Source: Euborellia annulipes (taxonomy: Eukaryota; Arthropoda; Insecta; Dermaptera; Anisolabididae). From it: a stretch of DNA of 64,000 nt. The notes under the pieces are model-generated. The model was not told the origin of the DNA. It searched no databases and was given only the letters and a program-made list of their open reading frames with translations. The DNA lies in the NCBI GenBank assembly GCA_023213315.1, contig JAKCPI010014421.1, positions 1 through 64,000 on the forward strand, in the 5' to 3' direction. Made by a program: the position numbers and the translations under genes. Positions 44,004 to 53,489 of the stretch are shown here, one piece after another; position 1 is the stretch's first letter, and every line of letters starts with the position of its first letter.

Positions 44004-44219
44004 GGGGAGAGGGGGGGGACATTGGGACACGAGGCCCATTGGGACATTCGAATTTTAGCTCTACTAAATGTGCCCATTTTATTATAGAAAATTTTCTTAA
44101 TGAAATGGGTACTTAATGCACCCTAACGGTCAAAGAGTACAACTCAAACTTTATATTTAGTAGAGCTAAAATTCGAATGTCCCAATGTGCCTCGTGTCCC
44201 AATGTTCCCCCCTCTCCCC
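44004..44219. mobile_element. Palindromic MITE with TA duplication, 216 bp
   Basis: Arms GGGGAGAGGGGGGGGACATT then GGGACACGAGG, and the reverse on the right, are flanked by TA (44,002-44,003; 44,220-44,221). Pairing extends about 75 bases inward through 'CATTCGAATTTTAGCTCTAC'. The loop is about 55 bases. TA flanks fit a Tc1/mariner-type MITE; no coding capacity. Confidence 0.85.
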
Positions 44220-44221
44220 TA

Positions 44222-45595
44222 CATCAGTTGGCAAAGTAATCAAAGAATTTTGGCGACTTCTTCCATAGGCGTATTTTTGCCAAAACGTTTAAGATACCAA
44301 CAAATTGGATCTCGATCTCTGGCTTTGATCATTATGAAATTTTGGGGATTCATTAATTCTTTCTTGTAGTTCATTGATGAAGCATTATCTGTGGACCTGT
44401 CGGTTTTATTAACCAATTCCAAAGACGATTCATTTGCTTAACCTCCATAATGGCCAACTTCTCCATAGAATCATCAAAAACGATAAGAATGTCTGTAAAT
44501 TAATAGGAATTCTTTGTACCTTTTTCCAGAACGAATAAGAATATAAATAGCAAAAACTAAAACAGAGTCTCAAAGGCACAATGGGAGAAGTCGCCAAAGA
44601 ATCATGATTTATTTTGCTTCTCTTTAAGACCTATCCATGTTGCCAATCCAGAGACACCTCAGCCTTGCTCTGTTGCAGCCAACCACTGTCTTTTTTTTAG
44701 TTGATTCATGAGGTTTAAAGGACTATGATGACCATTGTCACAGAAGAAGATGGAAAAATTAACTAAAAGTATGGGGGAAAGACAATTGGAAGAAGATGCT
44801 TGTTGAGGTTATATTATATTTGTAGGTTTTGGGAAAATGGAAGCAGGTTAACTTAGGGGGACACTGTAGTTGGTCTTTTGAATTCCTCTACTCATAATAT
44901 CTTAGTTTCTGGCTATTTGGTAAATCATCGAGACTAAGTTATCGATTATATCTTTCATTGTAATAAATGAATTTCTTCTTTGGCATTTCTGATTTCTTTA
45001 GTATTTTTATAGGGTACTAATACAAACCCATCTGGGTTCTCACATCTTCTAGATATCCAAACTTCGACCTATTGTGTGAAAAAATTCTCTCGCTAATTAT
45101 TTGAGAATATCAGCTGTCATTCACAATACAGTATTTATTGTATTATATTAATGTATTAAACAATATTATTTCAAAATACCAAATTAAATAACGATAAATT
45201 AGTAAATCAATAATAATACTACTATTATTCACTCTGGCCTGTGAAATTCCTTGACTATTGATTAGATCCAATAGATTCTCATTATAAATCTAATATGGAA
45301 CTCATTAATAAAGGGGCATTAGGGAATCTATTGCGCTAAATCACCCATTATCTGTCATTGGAATGAATAGCACAATAGATATTAGGGAGCGATTCTATTC
45401 AAATGTGTTTCCTTCAATAAATACCTGCGCTAACAATAGAGTCATCTTTATAATAGATCGAATTTTTTTTTTTGTTTGTAAAAAATATAAATTTATTTTA
45501 TTTTCTAATTTTGATCTTTTTACTCCTTAACAATTAATAGACTTTTGATATCTATAAGAGATAAACATAATGGCGTTTTCCTAATCAAAGACAGA
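44222..45595. other. Low-repeat sequence, no recognised gene
   Basis: A 60-codon minus frame at 44,240-44,422 (ends CWYLKRFGKNTPMEEVAKIL) looks protein-like in composition but is too short for me to assign. The rest shows no element ends. Confidence 0.4.
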
Positions 45596-46268
45596 TATTG
45601 TCATCTAATTTAAAAAAATGGATTACAAACAAAACAAAAAGGTGAAATTTGTAACAAAACTTTAAAACTACCAGAATAATTTTCTAAATTTTTATTTTTA
45701 GGAATTCGGAAGGTACAATTATCAAATCAATAAAATAAATAATATTTCAATTGGCACTCCAATTCATATAACCCAAAAAAGTACATGGAAACTACAACTA
45801 CAAATATTGGAGTTCCTACAACAATTCACTCAAAATATATAACTAATCCATTTCTGCTCTCTGAGTTACTTCACTCTCCTAATCCTATTCTTCCTGATTG
45901 CATGAGAGCATTGATCTTTGGATTTTATAAAAAGAGTTCCCAAGTAAAGTCTAGTCAGGTACTTTGTTCAACATTCCCAAGAAAAGAAACAGTAATAAAC
46001 TTCAAACCAACCATACCAGAGTTCTGCTCTTCTAAATAGTCATCAGATAATACTTTTGTCTTTCTGCCCAAGTTCCTCCTCGCCAGAATATTTATTTTCC
46101 TTTAGTCCAAAACAAAGAAACATCTTAAATCATATAATTTGTAAAGATTCTCACACTAGAAGTCATTCCACCATTTGTCCATACATCAAAAATATAAAAG
46201 AATGAATAAATAAAATCCGGAGCTGATGTTCAGGCAATTTATTTGAATTAATTCCTTCCGCTATAAGT

Positions 46269-46302
46269 CAACGTTTCGGGGCCAAAACGGCTCCTTCTTC
46301 AG
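46269..46302 (-). ncRNA. Hammerhead-like motif H2
   Basis: Minus strand CCTGAAGA, extra A, GGAGCC-GTTTT-GGCCCC stem II with one mismatch, then GAAACGTTG. NUH at the cleavage position would be GUU. Confidence 0.7.
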
Positions 46303-46483
46303 GACCATGCGGTGTCCAAAAAACAATTAGACCTCAATTTTGTCATAAATGCTGTGAGAACATGTGGCAAAGGCAATGGGTGCCAAACGAAGAATGGTTT
46401 CTTCGTTGCCTTTGCCACATGTTTTCTAGCGAAATTAATCAGAGCATTTATAACAAAATTGAGGTCTAATTGTTTTTTTGACA

Positions 46484-46519
46484 CCTGAAGAAAGAGCCGT
46501 TTTGGCCTCGAAACGTTGA
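46484..46519 (+). ncRNA. Hammerhead-like motif H3
   Basis: Plus strand CCTGAAGA, AA, GAGCC-GTTTT-GGCCTC stem II, then GAAACGTTGAC. It is the mirror partner of H2 in the same insertion. Confidence 0.7.
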
Positions 46520-46729
46520 CTTATAGCGGAAGGAATTAATCCAAAAAAATTGCCTGAACATCAGCATCCTTCTCAATAGTATCCACCAGGCTGCCCCGAT
46601 CTTCATCACAAAAATATAAAAAATAACTTTCTGTTATGTTATTATCTATTGTTTTATTTTTGAATTCTTTATCTTGATAATAATTTTGTTTTTTTTTTTA
46701 ATCTAAAAGATCTAATTAGAAACAAACAC

Positions 46730-47470
46730 AAACGGTACTAAAACGACGTGGAATAAAGGCTACCAGAATAATTATCCGATTTCAGTAAGTTTTAATAATT
46801 CTGGAGGTACAAATTGGTGTTCCTACAACAATGCAGTCAAATAAATTCCTTTCTGCTCTACTTCACACTCTTACTCCTATTCTTCTTGATCATCAAATGC
46901 CTTTGGATAAAACCAATTCCAGAGAGTATACCAGGTCCACATACTTTGCTAAATTCACAACAGTCTTAAGAAAAGTAACAGTAATAGGCTTCAAACCAAC
47001 CACACCAGATTACTACCTACTCATCTACTCAGATACCAGATAATACTTTCGTCTTTGGGGCAAAATCCATCCGGTACTTTAGTCTAGTCAGAACATTCAT
47101 TTTCGATTACTCCACAACCGAGATGATATAATTCGTAAAGAATCTGACAATAGAAGTCATTCATCTTCTTCTTTCCTCGCCTTAAATCCCGCAGTGCGGG
47201 GTCGGCGGTTCATGGGTTTTTGCAAACGGGAAGGAAAAGGACAGTCGCACGGTCTGACGCCTGTTAAAAATATAGAAGGGAAGAAGACTGACATGGAAAG
47301 AACAGAAGTACTGCCAGTCTCAGCTAGGGCAGCTCGTGGTCGCCATCCACGTACCCACAAGATGTGGGCCCCTGAGCTAATAGAAGTCATTCATCGACAC
47401 GTCAAAAATAGCTAAAATATTATCTTATTATCTATTATTTTATTTTTGAACTCTTTACCTTGATTAAATT
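46730..47470 (+). repeat. Segmental duplication, copy B (interrupted at 47,166)
   Basis: Diverged tandem partner of copy A with the same block order (CTACCAGAATAATTATCCG, GTGTTCCTACAACAATGC, AACAGTAATAGGCTTCAAAC, 'CAGATAATACTTTCGTCTTT', AATAGAAGTCATTC). It carries the SINE at 47,166-47,378 where A has none, and lacks the palindromic insertion. Confidence 0.85.
47166..47378 (-). mobile_element. GAA-tailed SINE E, copy 3
   Basis: A 213 base insertion with the perfect 17-base duplication AATAGAAGTCATTCATC (47,149-47,165 and 47,379-47,395). The minus strand starts AGCTCAGGGGCCCACATCTT and ends GGCGAGGAAAGAAGAA. The open frames on both strands across it are not genes. Confidence 0.93.
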
Positions 47471-47763
47471 TTTTTCTTTTGTCTTTTTTTATCGATATTA
47501 CGTGAATTATCTTTTTTTGTGAAGGTTTATATATACATGTATATAATATTTGACTTTAGATCTAAAACCAAATAAATGAAAATATTTTCTCTATAAGAGT
47601 TATAAAGTTCCTGATATTTTTATTGGAATATAAATGATGATGTTAGATAATGAAGATCAAAAGATCACTTAAGCAATAACGTTCTCTAATTTATTTTCTC
47701 ACATTTTAACCTTTAGAGGATTTATCTCTTTGAATCTATCTAATCGATTTGACTTGTTTCCAG
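47471..47763. other. Intron sequence up to the CUB exon
   Basis: AT-rich, ending in a pyrimidine-containing acceptor GACTTGTTTCCAG immediately before the exon. No other feature is seen. Confidence 0.5.
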
Positions 47764-47990
47764 GAGGGAGCGAGACTAAACGGGACCATTGCAATAAAAC
47801 AGTGGACATTTACGAGGACGTCTCAACGCCGACGCCCACCCCTGAACTAGTTGGCAAACCATTGACATGTTGGTACCGATTTCGTTCATTTCGTGGAACA
47901 CCACGCGATTGGATTCTACGAATTCGTTTCAAGAAATTCAAAGTTGGAACTTTGCTCAATGCCACACACTGCCAAGGAGGATATATGCAG
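47764..47990 (+). CDS. Internal exon of a CUB-domain protein
   Basis: A 227 base exon between a consensus acceptor (TTGTTTCCAG) and donor (CAG then GTAAAGT). It enters in phase 1 and leaves in phase 0. The translation has the signature of a CUB domain, an extracellular, disulfide-bonded beta-sandwich. The first cysteine is in DHCNKTVDIYEDV, the second in KPLTCWYRFRSF (family xhxCxYxhxx), and a hydrophobic strand WILRIRFKKFKVG (family VxLxFxxFxL) follows. The third cysteine lies in NATHCQGGYMQ, where CUB domains have CxxDYLxI. The domain's end must lie in the next exon, which I cannot find downstream in this window. The codon composition is balanced and GC-richer than the flanks. The protein is probably secreted or membrane-anchored, perhaps of the arthropod multi-CUB receptor-associated type (suppressor-of-lurcher or Neto-like), but the exact gene is not assigned. 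Confidence 0.85.
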
Positions 47991-48246
47991 GTAAAGTACG
48001 ACAATTTGTTTCATAAAGAAATCTTATGGAATATTGGAAAAACTGTCCTAAAATATTAGCTTGGATATAACTTTGTTGATTCAAAAATAATATTGATAAA
48101 AGGAATTAGTAGCAATTTTATTTAAAAAATTCTTTTGTGTATTTAATTTAGCAGCTTAAATAATCATGGAATAGTTTCAAGAACTCTCTATCATATTTTG
48201 TTGTTTGAGATAATAATAGATACTATTAAGTGAAGTCTAATTATAT
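47991..48246. other. Intron start after CUB exon
   Basis: Begins with the GTAAAGTACG donor. AT-rich, nothing else seen. Confidence 0.5.
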
Positions 48247-48798
48247 TTAGTACTCGCAATGAATGACCAAAAAATACGCCAAGTGATACGAGTGTGCTAT
48301 TGGCGGCAATCGAATATATAGCAGTATAATTCTATAGGCAAAGCTAAAATTAGATATACGGATACAATTTCTGATATGGATCCGAAATATTAAGGGTTTC
48401 CAAAAAGAGCGCTCAAACTGAAACAATATTTGGTGGCTGTAGTATTGTAATGTTGTGAGTTGCTTTCTCGAGAGTTGTAGGTTGCCTTCTCTCAGGAATT
48501 TGTTGGGATTTTTAATAATAAATGTAGTGATTTGAAATATAAGTTTATTGTAAAAATTATCCGACACTTCTGAGATCGAGAGAAAGAAAATCCCTCCCGG
48601 GAGTGGGTGATGGCCTTTTATGCCATTTTTGACAGTAATCCCCCAGTTCCAAGGAAACAGACACACGTGTAACGATTCCAATTGCAAAATTTGCACTTGT
48701 CTGTAAGAATCATTGTCCAGTGCAGACGCTAAATCTGCATTTTCTATGGGAATCTTTACAGGTGTGTCTTGTTCTAGATATATATCAAATTTTGCCAT
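48247..48798 (-). CDS. Unrecognised 183-codon open reading frame
   Basis: The longest open frame in the window, on the strand opposite the CUB exon and about 250 bases beyond it. It begins MAKFDIYLEQDTPVKIPIEN and continues ADLASALDN, LHVCLFPWNWG and PLPGGIFFLSI. The first 90 residues look protein-like; the second half is rich in I, F, Y and R, like translated AT-rich DNA. I see no signal peptide, membrane span or known motif, and no repeat boundary. It could be an exon on the minus strand, a decayed transposon gene, or chance. A frame this long is unlikely but not impossible in 64 kb at this base composition. Confidence 0.3.
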   Translation of the reverse strand: MAKFDIYLEQDTPVKIPIENADLASALDNDSYRQVQILQLESLHVCLFPWNWGITVKNGIKGHHPLPGGIFFLSISEVSDNFYNKLIFQITTFIIKNPNKFLREGNLQLSRKQLTTLQYYSHQILFQFERSFWKPLIFRIHIRNCIRISNFSFAYRIILLYIRLPPIAHSYHLAYFLVIHCEY

Positions 48799-49370
48799 CG
48801 AATGTATTTAAATCAAATTTTGTCTTTCTCCCTTTTTTTTGGCTTCACAACAGTAATTAATGTTGGACATGGCAAGTTACTGTTATTGAGTGCAAATCAT
48901 TAAACTTTTCTATCAAAATAAGTACGAAGAACTCTTCGTGCGATTTGTTATGATACACATAATCTTTCTTGTTATCCTGCTATAGGCCTATATAGAGTAT
49001 ATAATAGCATGATACGGAAACAGAAACAATTAAAAATTCAGAAAATGTTGTTAGTTCTCAAATAATTAGGAACAGTTTTGAAAGGAATCTTTTGTTAAGT
49101 GGTCAAGATGAACATTTAAATAACAATAACCTTGAATCGCGCACCACCGATTCGAGTAACCACGAAACAAATACAACCAGAAGATCACAAATGAAGCATA
49201 AAGCTCCTGAAAGGCTTCAATTTTAGAGAGGAAGAATTTAGTTAGAGAAAAGTCAGACTTCAAGAATCTTCGAATCTCAATAATAATAGATACGTAGGGC
49301 TTATAGCTGGTAGTTTAATCAGGATAGGTGAAAAGGTGAAGAAAATCTGCAGCTAGTTATTTGAGGTTTG
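48799..49370. other. Unique stretch
   Basis: Pair of short inverted blocks AGGATAGGTGAA..GTGAAGAAAAT (49,321) and ATTTTCTTCACCTATCCT (49,485), which straddle the left arm of the inverted repeat that follows. Confidence 0.45.
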
Positions 49371-49371
49371 T

Positions 49372-49873
49372 TGAGGTTTATTCGCAAAGACAGAGATTTA
49401 ACGCTGCCCTACAAGAAATAGCCTATTGGATCAAGATCTCAGTGTCAACCGAAGACCACGTCAACGTGGTGGGACTAGCTTCAAATTTTCTTCACCTATC
49501 CTCAATAATAATAACAACATAACGTTAATAACTTAATATATACCAGGTATAACAGTTCTAGGGGACAAATTCGAATCGGCTGGTTCAGTAAACAAACAAA
49601 CAAGACCCGTAGGTCGTCGGAACATCATGGTGCTACAGTGAGCAAGAATGTCGAGGATAGGCACGAGACATTTTTTCGCTACAAGAACAGGCGAATTTTA
49701 CTTTAGGGGTTGTATTCAACGCGTCATAACGACGGTAACAAGACGATTCTTGTACTACTACAGTGTTATTGTTGTTGGAAGATGATGTCTTCGGTTGACA
49801 CTGAGATCTTGTATCCAATAGGCTATTTCTTGTAGGGCAGCGTTAAATCTCTAGTCTATGCGAATAAACCTCA
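49372..49873. repeat. Inverted repeat element, ~85 bp arms
   Basis: Arms 49,372-49,456 and 49,788-49,873 are reverse complements with few differences: GAGGTTTATTCGCA..AGACTAGAGATTTAACG-type ends, 'CTGCCCTACAAGAAATAGCC' in the left arm facing GGCTATTTCTTGTAGGGCAG in the right. About 330 bases lie between them. No target duplication was found; class unknown. Confidence 0.8.
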
Positions 49874-49879
49874 AACGAT

Positions 49880-51450
49880 TGATGCTTCAAAAGCCAACAT
49901 TGCAAATGATATTAAGTCTCTCGGAGTAGAATGTTGTCAGCGGTAATCGGACGGTATATAACTTGGTCACTGTACACTGAAAGTGAATTGTTGGGAAATC
50001 GAAAGAAACGAGTTCAAATCCAGGTTATTTTCAATTTTTTGTAATTATTCAATTGGTAATTAATTAGGTGGTTGAGAGCGTTAAACATTATCACTGTAAT
50101 ATAATATTCTATTTTTAATTTTTATTCATATCGTATCGTTAAACGTATTTTATATGTTAAACATTATGAAATTTATATCCCATTTAATCATTCATATATA
50201 TATCAATAATAATATTTATTTTTTTTTTTCATATATTATATTTAAAATTTATTAATTTAATGGATAATAAATTAATATGATATTGATTTATTATTATTAT
50301 TATATTTTTTTCTTTAGTTTAATAAATTATTTTATTTATTTATTTTAAATTGAAAAGTTAATAAATTTTAACTAAATGAAATATGATATAATATGAACAT
50401 AGTCTATTTAATTTTAGAGAGATCTCTAAAACCTCAAATTTAACGGAATTTTTTTTTTTTTTCAAAAGTAAATTTTATTTGTACTACTTGACCTAATTTA
50501 ATGAATGATATACCAAATGAAAGAGAATTAAATTCTTTACAATTCTTATAATAATATATTTTATTGTAAAATTAATTACAAAAATGTTATTTAAGTTTGA
50601 AAATTATTAATTTTTTTAAATATATTAACGTTTAATGATTTGTTTAAAGTAAAATTTTAACATCTAAATGCTTATTTCATTCAGATTTTAATTATCTACA
50701 ATTTATTTAATAAAGACCTTTTTAATAGGAGTTATAGATTTGGAGTTATTTACGAAAAACTAAAAAAATTTTTTTTTTTTTTAATTATTTCAAAAATAAA
50801 TTTGATATATGTACATGAATTTATTGAATTATATATCAAATGAAAGAAAAATAAATTCTCTATAATTTTTATTTTAATAATATTTTCTATCAAATTAATT
50901 GTAGAGAAATTATTCAAATTACAAAACATTACAAAATTTTCTTTTGAAAAAATAACAATATTTTGATTAATTCTCTTTGACAAATTTTAACAATCAGATA
51001 CTCATTAGATGGATAATTTAATCCTCTACAATTTATCTATTAAATGTTACTTTGATAGGACACATAGTTTTGGAGTTATTTACGAAAAACTGTTACATTC
51101 ATTGAAAAAAATGTAACTTTTACATATGTTATTGAGAAGGAAAGGTTTATCAAGTTGTTTGATTAGAGAAATGATGATGATGATGATGACGATGAAGGGA
51201 TGTAATAGGGAAAGAGAGAGAGAGTAAGGGAAACTTATCAATCCCTTTCCCTCTTCACTCACTCACTCACTATAGACTTAGTGGTTAGGAAACTTCTTGC
51301 TGATTTCACAAGTTTAAAGACAAATTAAACCACTTATTGCATTTGGGAATTAACGCTTATTCTCAATTAATCCATAATCATTCTCCATTTTATTTTTGAA
51401 ACACTTTTGAAAAATTATTTATGACACTCTAATAACACTAAGGCATAGAG
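49880..51450. other. AT-rich stretch
   Basis: A box-B-like ACGAGTTCAAATCC at 50,009 hints at an eroded tRNA-derived repeat. The pair of sentences 'GGAGTTATTTACGAAAAACT' (50,742 and 51,071) and ATATATCAAATGAAAGAAAA (50,830; compare 50,511) marks a diverged ~330 bp tandem duplication. TGA-GATGAT repeats lie at about 51,174-51,194. Confidence 0.5.
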
Positions 51451-51451
51451 T

Positions 51452-51490
51452 CAGTAGCGTAACTAGGTGGGGGCGAAGGGGGCGCGAGAA
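51452..51490 (+). mobile_element. CAGTAGCGTAACTAGG transposon end
   Basis: Single end of the same type as 29,978-30,210 (CAGTAGCGTAACTAGGTGGG then GGCGAAGGGGGCG). No matching right end was found nearby. Confidence 0.5.
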
Positions 51491-51499
51491 TATACATTT

Positions 51500-51605
51500 T
51501 AATGAGCATCTAAAAAATGATTGATTTTTGAATTTTAATCAAAATCGTTGGAACGAATTTTGAGAAAATCGAAAAAAAAGTACATCAGTAGAGTACTAGT
51601 ACTTT
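51500..51605 (-). repeat. Repeat F fragment
   Basis: Minus strand contains AGTACTAGTACTCTACTGATGTACTTTTTTTTCGATTTTCTCAAAATTCG in repeat F order, then CAAAAATCAATCATTTTTTAGATGCTC. Confidence 0.65.
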
Positions 51606-51616
51606 TTGACTGATAT

Positions 51617-51712
51617 TGGTATCCAAAAGGCTTAAATAAAATCATCGGACTCCCTGGGGTCCGAACCCTCGACCCTTGGTATACATACGCGCGGGCATAA
51701 CACAAGGTTAAG
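51617..51712 (-). mobile_element. SINE A head fragment
   Basis: Minus strand: CCAAGGGTCGAGGGTTCGGA then CCCCAGGGAGTCCGATGATTTTATTTAAGCC, nearly identical to 8,198-8,247 in the complete SINE A. It is truncated at both ends. Confidence 0.8.
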
Positions 51713-53190
51713 TTTCAAAAGAATTATATTGCTCATTTCGACATTAATACACCATCTTTAGAGCTATGACATCAAATATTTTATTTTCTTAAAATTTGTA
51801 AAAAATATTTTTTAAAATATTATTAAGGTTGTTCGGACATTAAAGCACTTTATTAGATTAAAAGCTAATTTTTTAATATGTTATTAATCACTATCACATA
51901 TGTATAAAATAAAATTTTGAAGCAGATCTGACCCAGGGTTATCGTGTAATTAATTTTAAAAAAATTGAAATTTAACATGTAGTCTATGGGGAATAACGAC
52001 GAAACGCACACATATCGAATTATATAGCCACCTCTGCAATAGATACAAAAACAAAAAAACTTACATTTTATCAATTCACTTCCGAGGAATACGTTAAACA
52101 TAAAATCAAGAGTTTCTGCCGAAGGCTTTTAAAGATATTTTAACAAGAAAGTCAAAAAATTCCCGAAAATGACAGTCGCCAATATTTAAAAATAAGGAAG
52201 CTCGAGAGTCAGACCAGCCTGGCAACGTCGCATAAAATAATTCTCTTTTCTAGCTGTCAGTCACATTTTTTTTCCATTTTACGATATTTTTTCTCGCAAA
52301 TCGACCATTGTATTTAAACTGATTTGCATTAAACATTGTAATATATTAAATAAAATAAAATTTAAGGCGTTTAAGATTTAAAATAGATAGCTGATGAATG
52401 CAATGTTGCCAGTTCTATATTACGTGAAAAGCTGCTCAAGTCAAAAGTCATTCATTTATTATTTTTGGTAATTAAATTATTAACTTAATCCAATTATAAA
52501 CTATGATAGGTCACAACGAAATTATAATAAGGAATTTTGGCATTCAAATTTTTAATTTTATTTAAAAAAAAATTTAGATTCTATTATGACTTACGATGTA
52601 CAATCCGAACAACCTTAATTAAATCTAAATATTAATTTTTGAAAAAGAATTAAGTATCAATTCTTTAATAACTACGTAATCAATTAAAATGATTATTATA
52701 TTCTCTGTTACTCTGATATTTTATTCTCACCTCTAATTTTTATTTTATTTTTTTTTTTTGACTGTGTATATAATGTCAGTATGTGTGTGTGTGTGTGTGT
52801 GTTTATTTTTAATATTTATTATCCTCTACGGTTGTTTTATATATACATTTGCTAAAATTATTAATAATTAAATAAATATTTGTTTATCAATTAAAAATAA
52901 AAAAAAAAACGAATATAAAATCAAATATATATATATTCCATTCCCACTCTATGTATTTTTCAAAGAAGTTCATTTTATAGAATAAATAAAATAAAAAAAA
53001 AGGTGGGGGGATTCACTAAAAATAATAATCAAAGGGAAATTGCAAATGTTAATTTTGTTCTTGTTTTAGTTCAGTTTTTTTTTTTTATTTGCTTATTGGA
53101 AAAATAAAACTTCCTATCTATGGAATTTACCTTTAAATGCTAATCAACATAAATTATTGAATAAAAATTAAACTTTAAATGAATTTTGGT
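51713..53190. other. AT-rich stretch with GT run
   Basis: GT run 52,782-52,802, homopolymers, and a GTTGTTCGGACATT / ATGTACAATCCGAACAAC pair at 51,829 and 52,598 that could be the ends of a ~780 base inverted-end element. No gene is recognised. Confidence 0.5.
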
Positions 53191-53282
53191 AAAAAGTTTT
53201 GGAGTTTAGGCTTTCACAGTTGTTATCATTAGTAAAAGAATTAGATTTTCGGTTTAACTGTGGTTTATTTGTAAAAATTACA

Positions 53283-53317
53283 ACGTTTCGGCCACTCATT
53301 CTGTGGCCTTCTTCAGG
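53283..53317 (-). ncRNA. Hammerhead-like motif H4 (best stem II)
   Basis: Minus strand CCTGAAGA, one A, a perfect six-pair stem II GGCCAC-AGAATGA-GTGGCC, then GAAACGTTG. Flanks GTAC and GTA give a short stem I. It is the most regular of the motifs in this window. Confidence 0.75.
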
Positions 53318-53384
53318 TACAATTCAGCTAAGATTACAAAGGTTGTTACATCTGTCACAATCTCAATTGAACTGGTTGAGAAAA

Positions 53385-53470
53385 CAAGATGGCTGCCGCC
53401 CCCCTTCATTTTTCTAGTTACATTGACTTCCGCGGCGTCGCTACTTTGCGCAGTAGGATGCGTAAAAAAT
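53385..53470 (+). repeat. Repeat G, copy 1
   Basis: AAGATGGCTGCCGCCCCCCT then TCATTTTTCTAGTTACATTGACTTCCGCGGCGTCGCTACTTTGCG-type sequence, which reappears inverted and diverged at 54,890-54,985 (GTTGCATTCACTTCCCCGGC then GTCACTACTGTTGCGCG on the minus strand). It lies about 70 bases beyond hammerhead H4. Confidence 0.6.
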
Positions 53471-53489
53471 ACATTCTACGCATACTAAT

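Larger units (their letters stand above)
46200..46608. mobile_element. Palindromic Penelope-type hammerhead insertion, 409 bp
   Basis: Flanked by the perfect 13-base duplication CAAAAATATAAAA (46,187-46,199 and 46,609-46,621). The inside is a palindrome (46,222-46,565) whose outer arms start GCTGATGTTCAGGCAATTT. A hammerhead-like motif lies in each arm, facing inward. The centre is TGTGGCAAAGGCAA / TTGCCTTTGCCACA around GGGTGCCAAACGAAGAATGG. There is no reverse transcriptase. The layout fits a solo inverted pair of Penelope-like terminal repeats. The paralogous copy B lacks it at this point. Confidence 0.85.
45600..46690 (+). repeat. Segmental duplication, copy A (interrupted at 46,200)
   Basis: Shares a ~600 base diverged homology with 46,730-47,470: TACCAGAATAATT, GGAGTTCCTACAACAATTCA, TTTCTGCTCT..CTTCAC, AACAGTAATAAACTTCAAAC, 'CAGATAATACTTTTGTCTTT', AGAAGTCATTC, then after the 409 bp insertion TTATTATCTATTGTTTTATTTTTGAATTC. 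An 84-codon open frame in A has a shorter equivalent in B, but the frames differ and there is no support for coding. Confidence 0.85.

Noticed and set aside
50000..50030. tRNA-like box B near 50,009
   Set aside because: No box A at the right distance and no acceptor pairing; probably a worn SINE remnant but not supportable.
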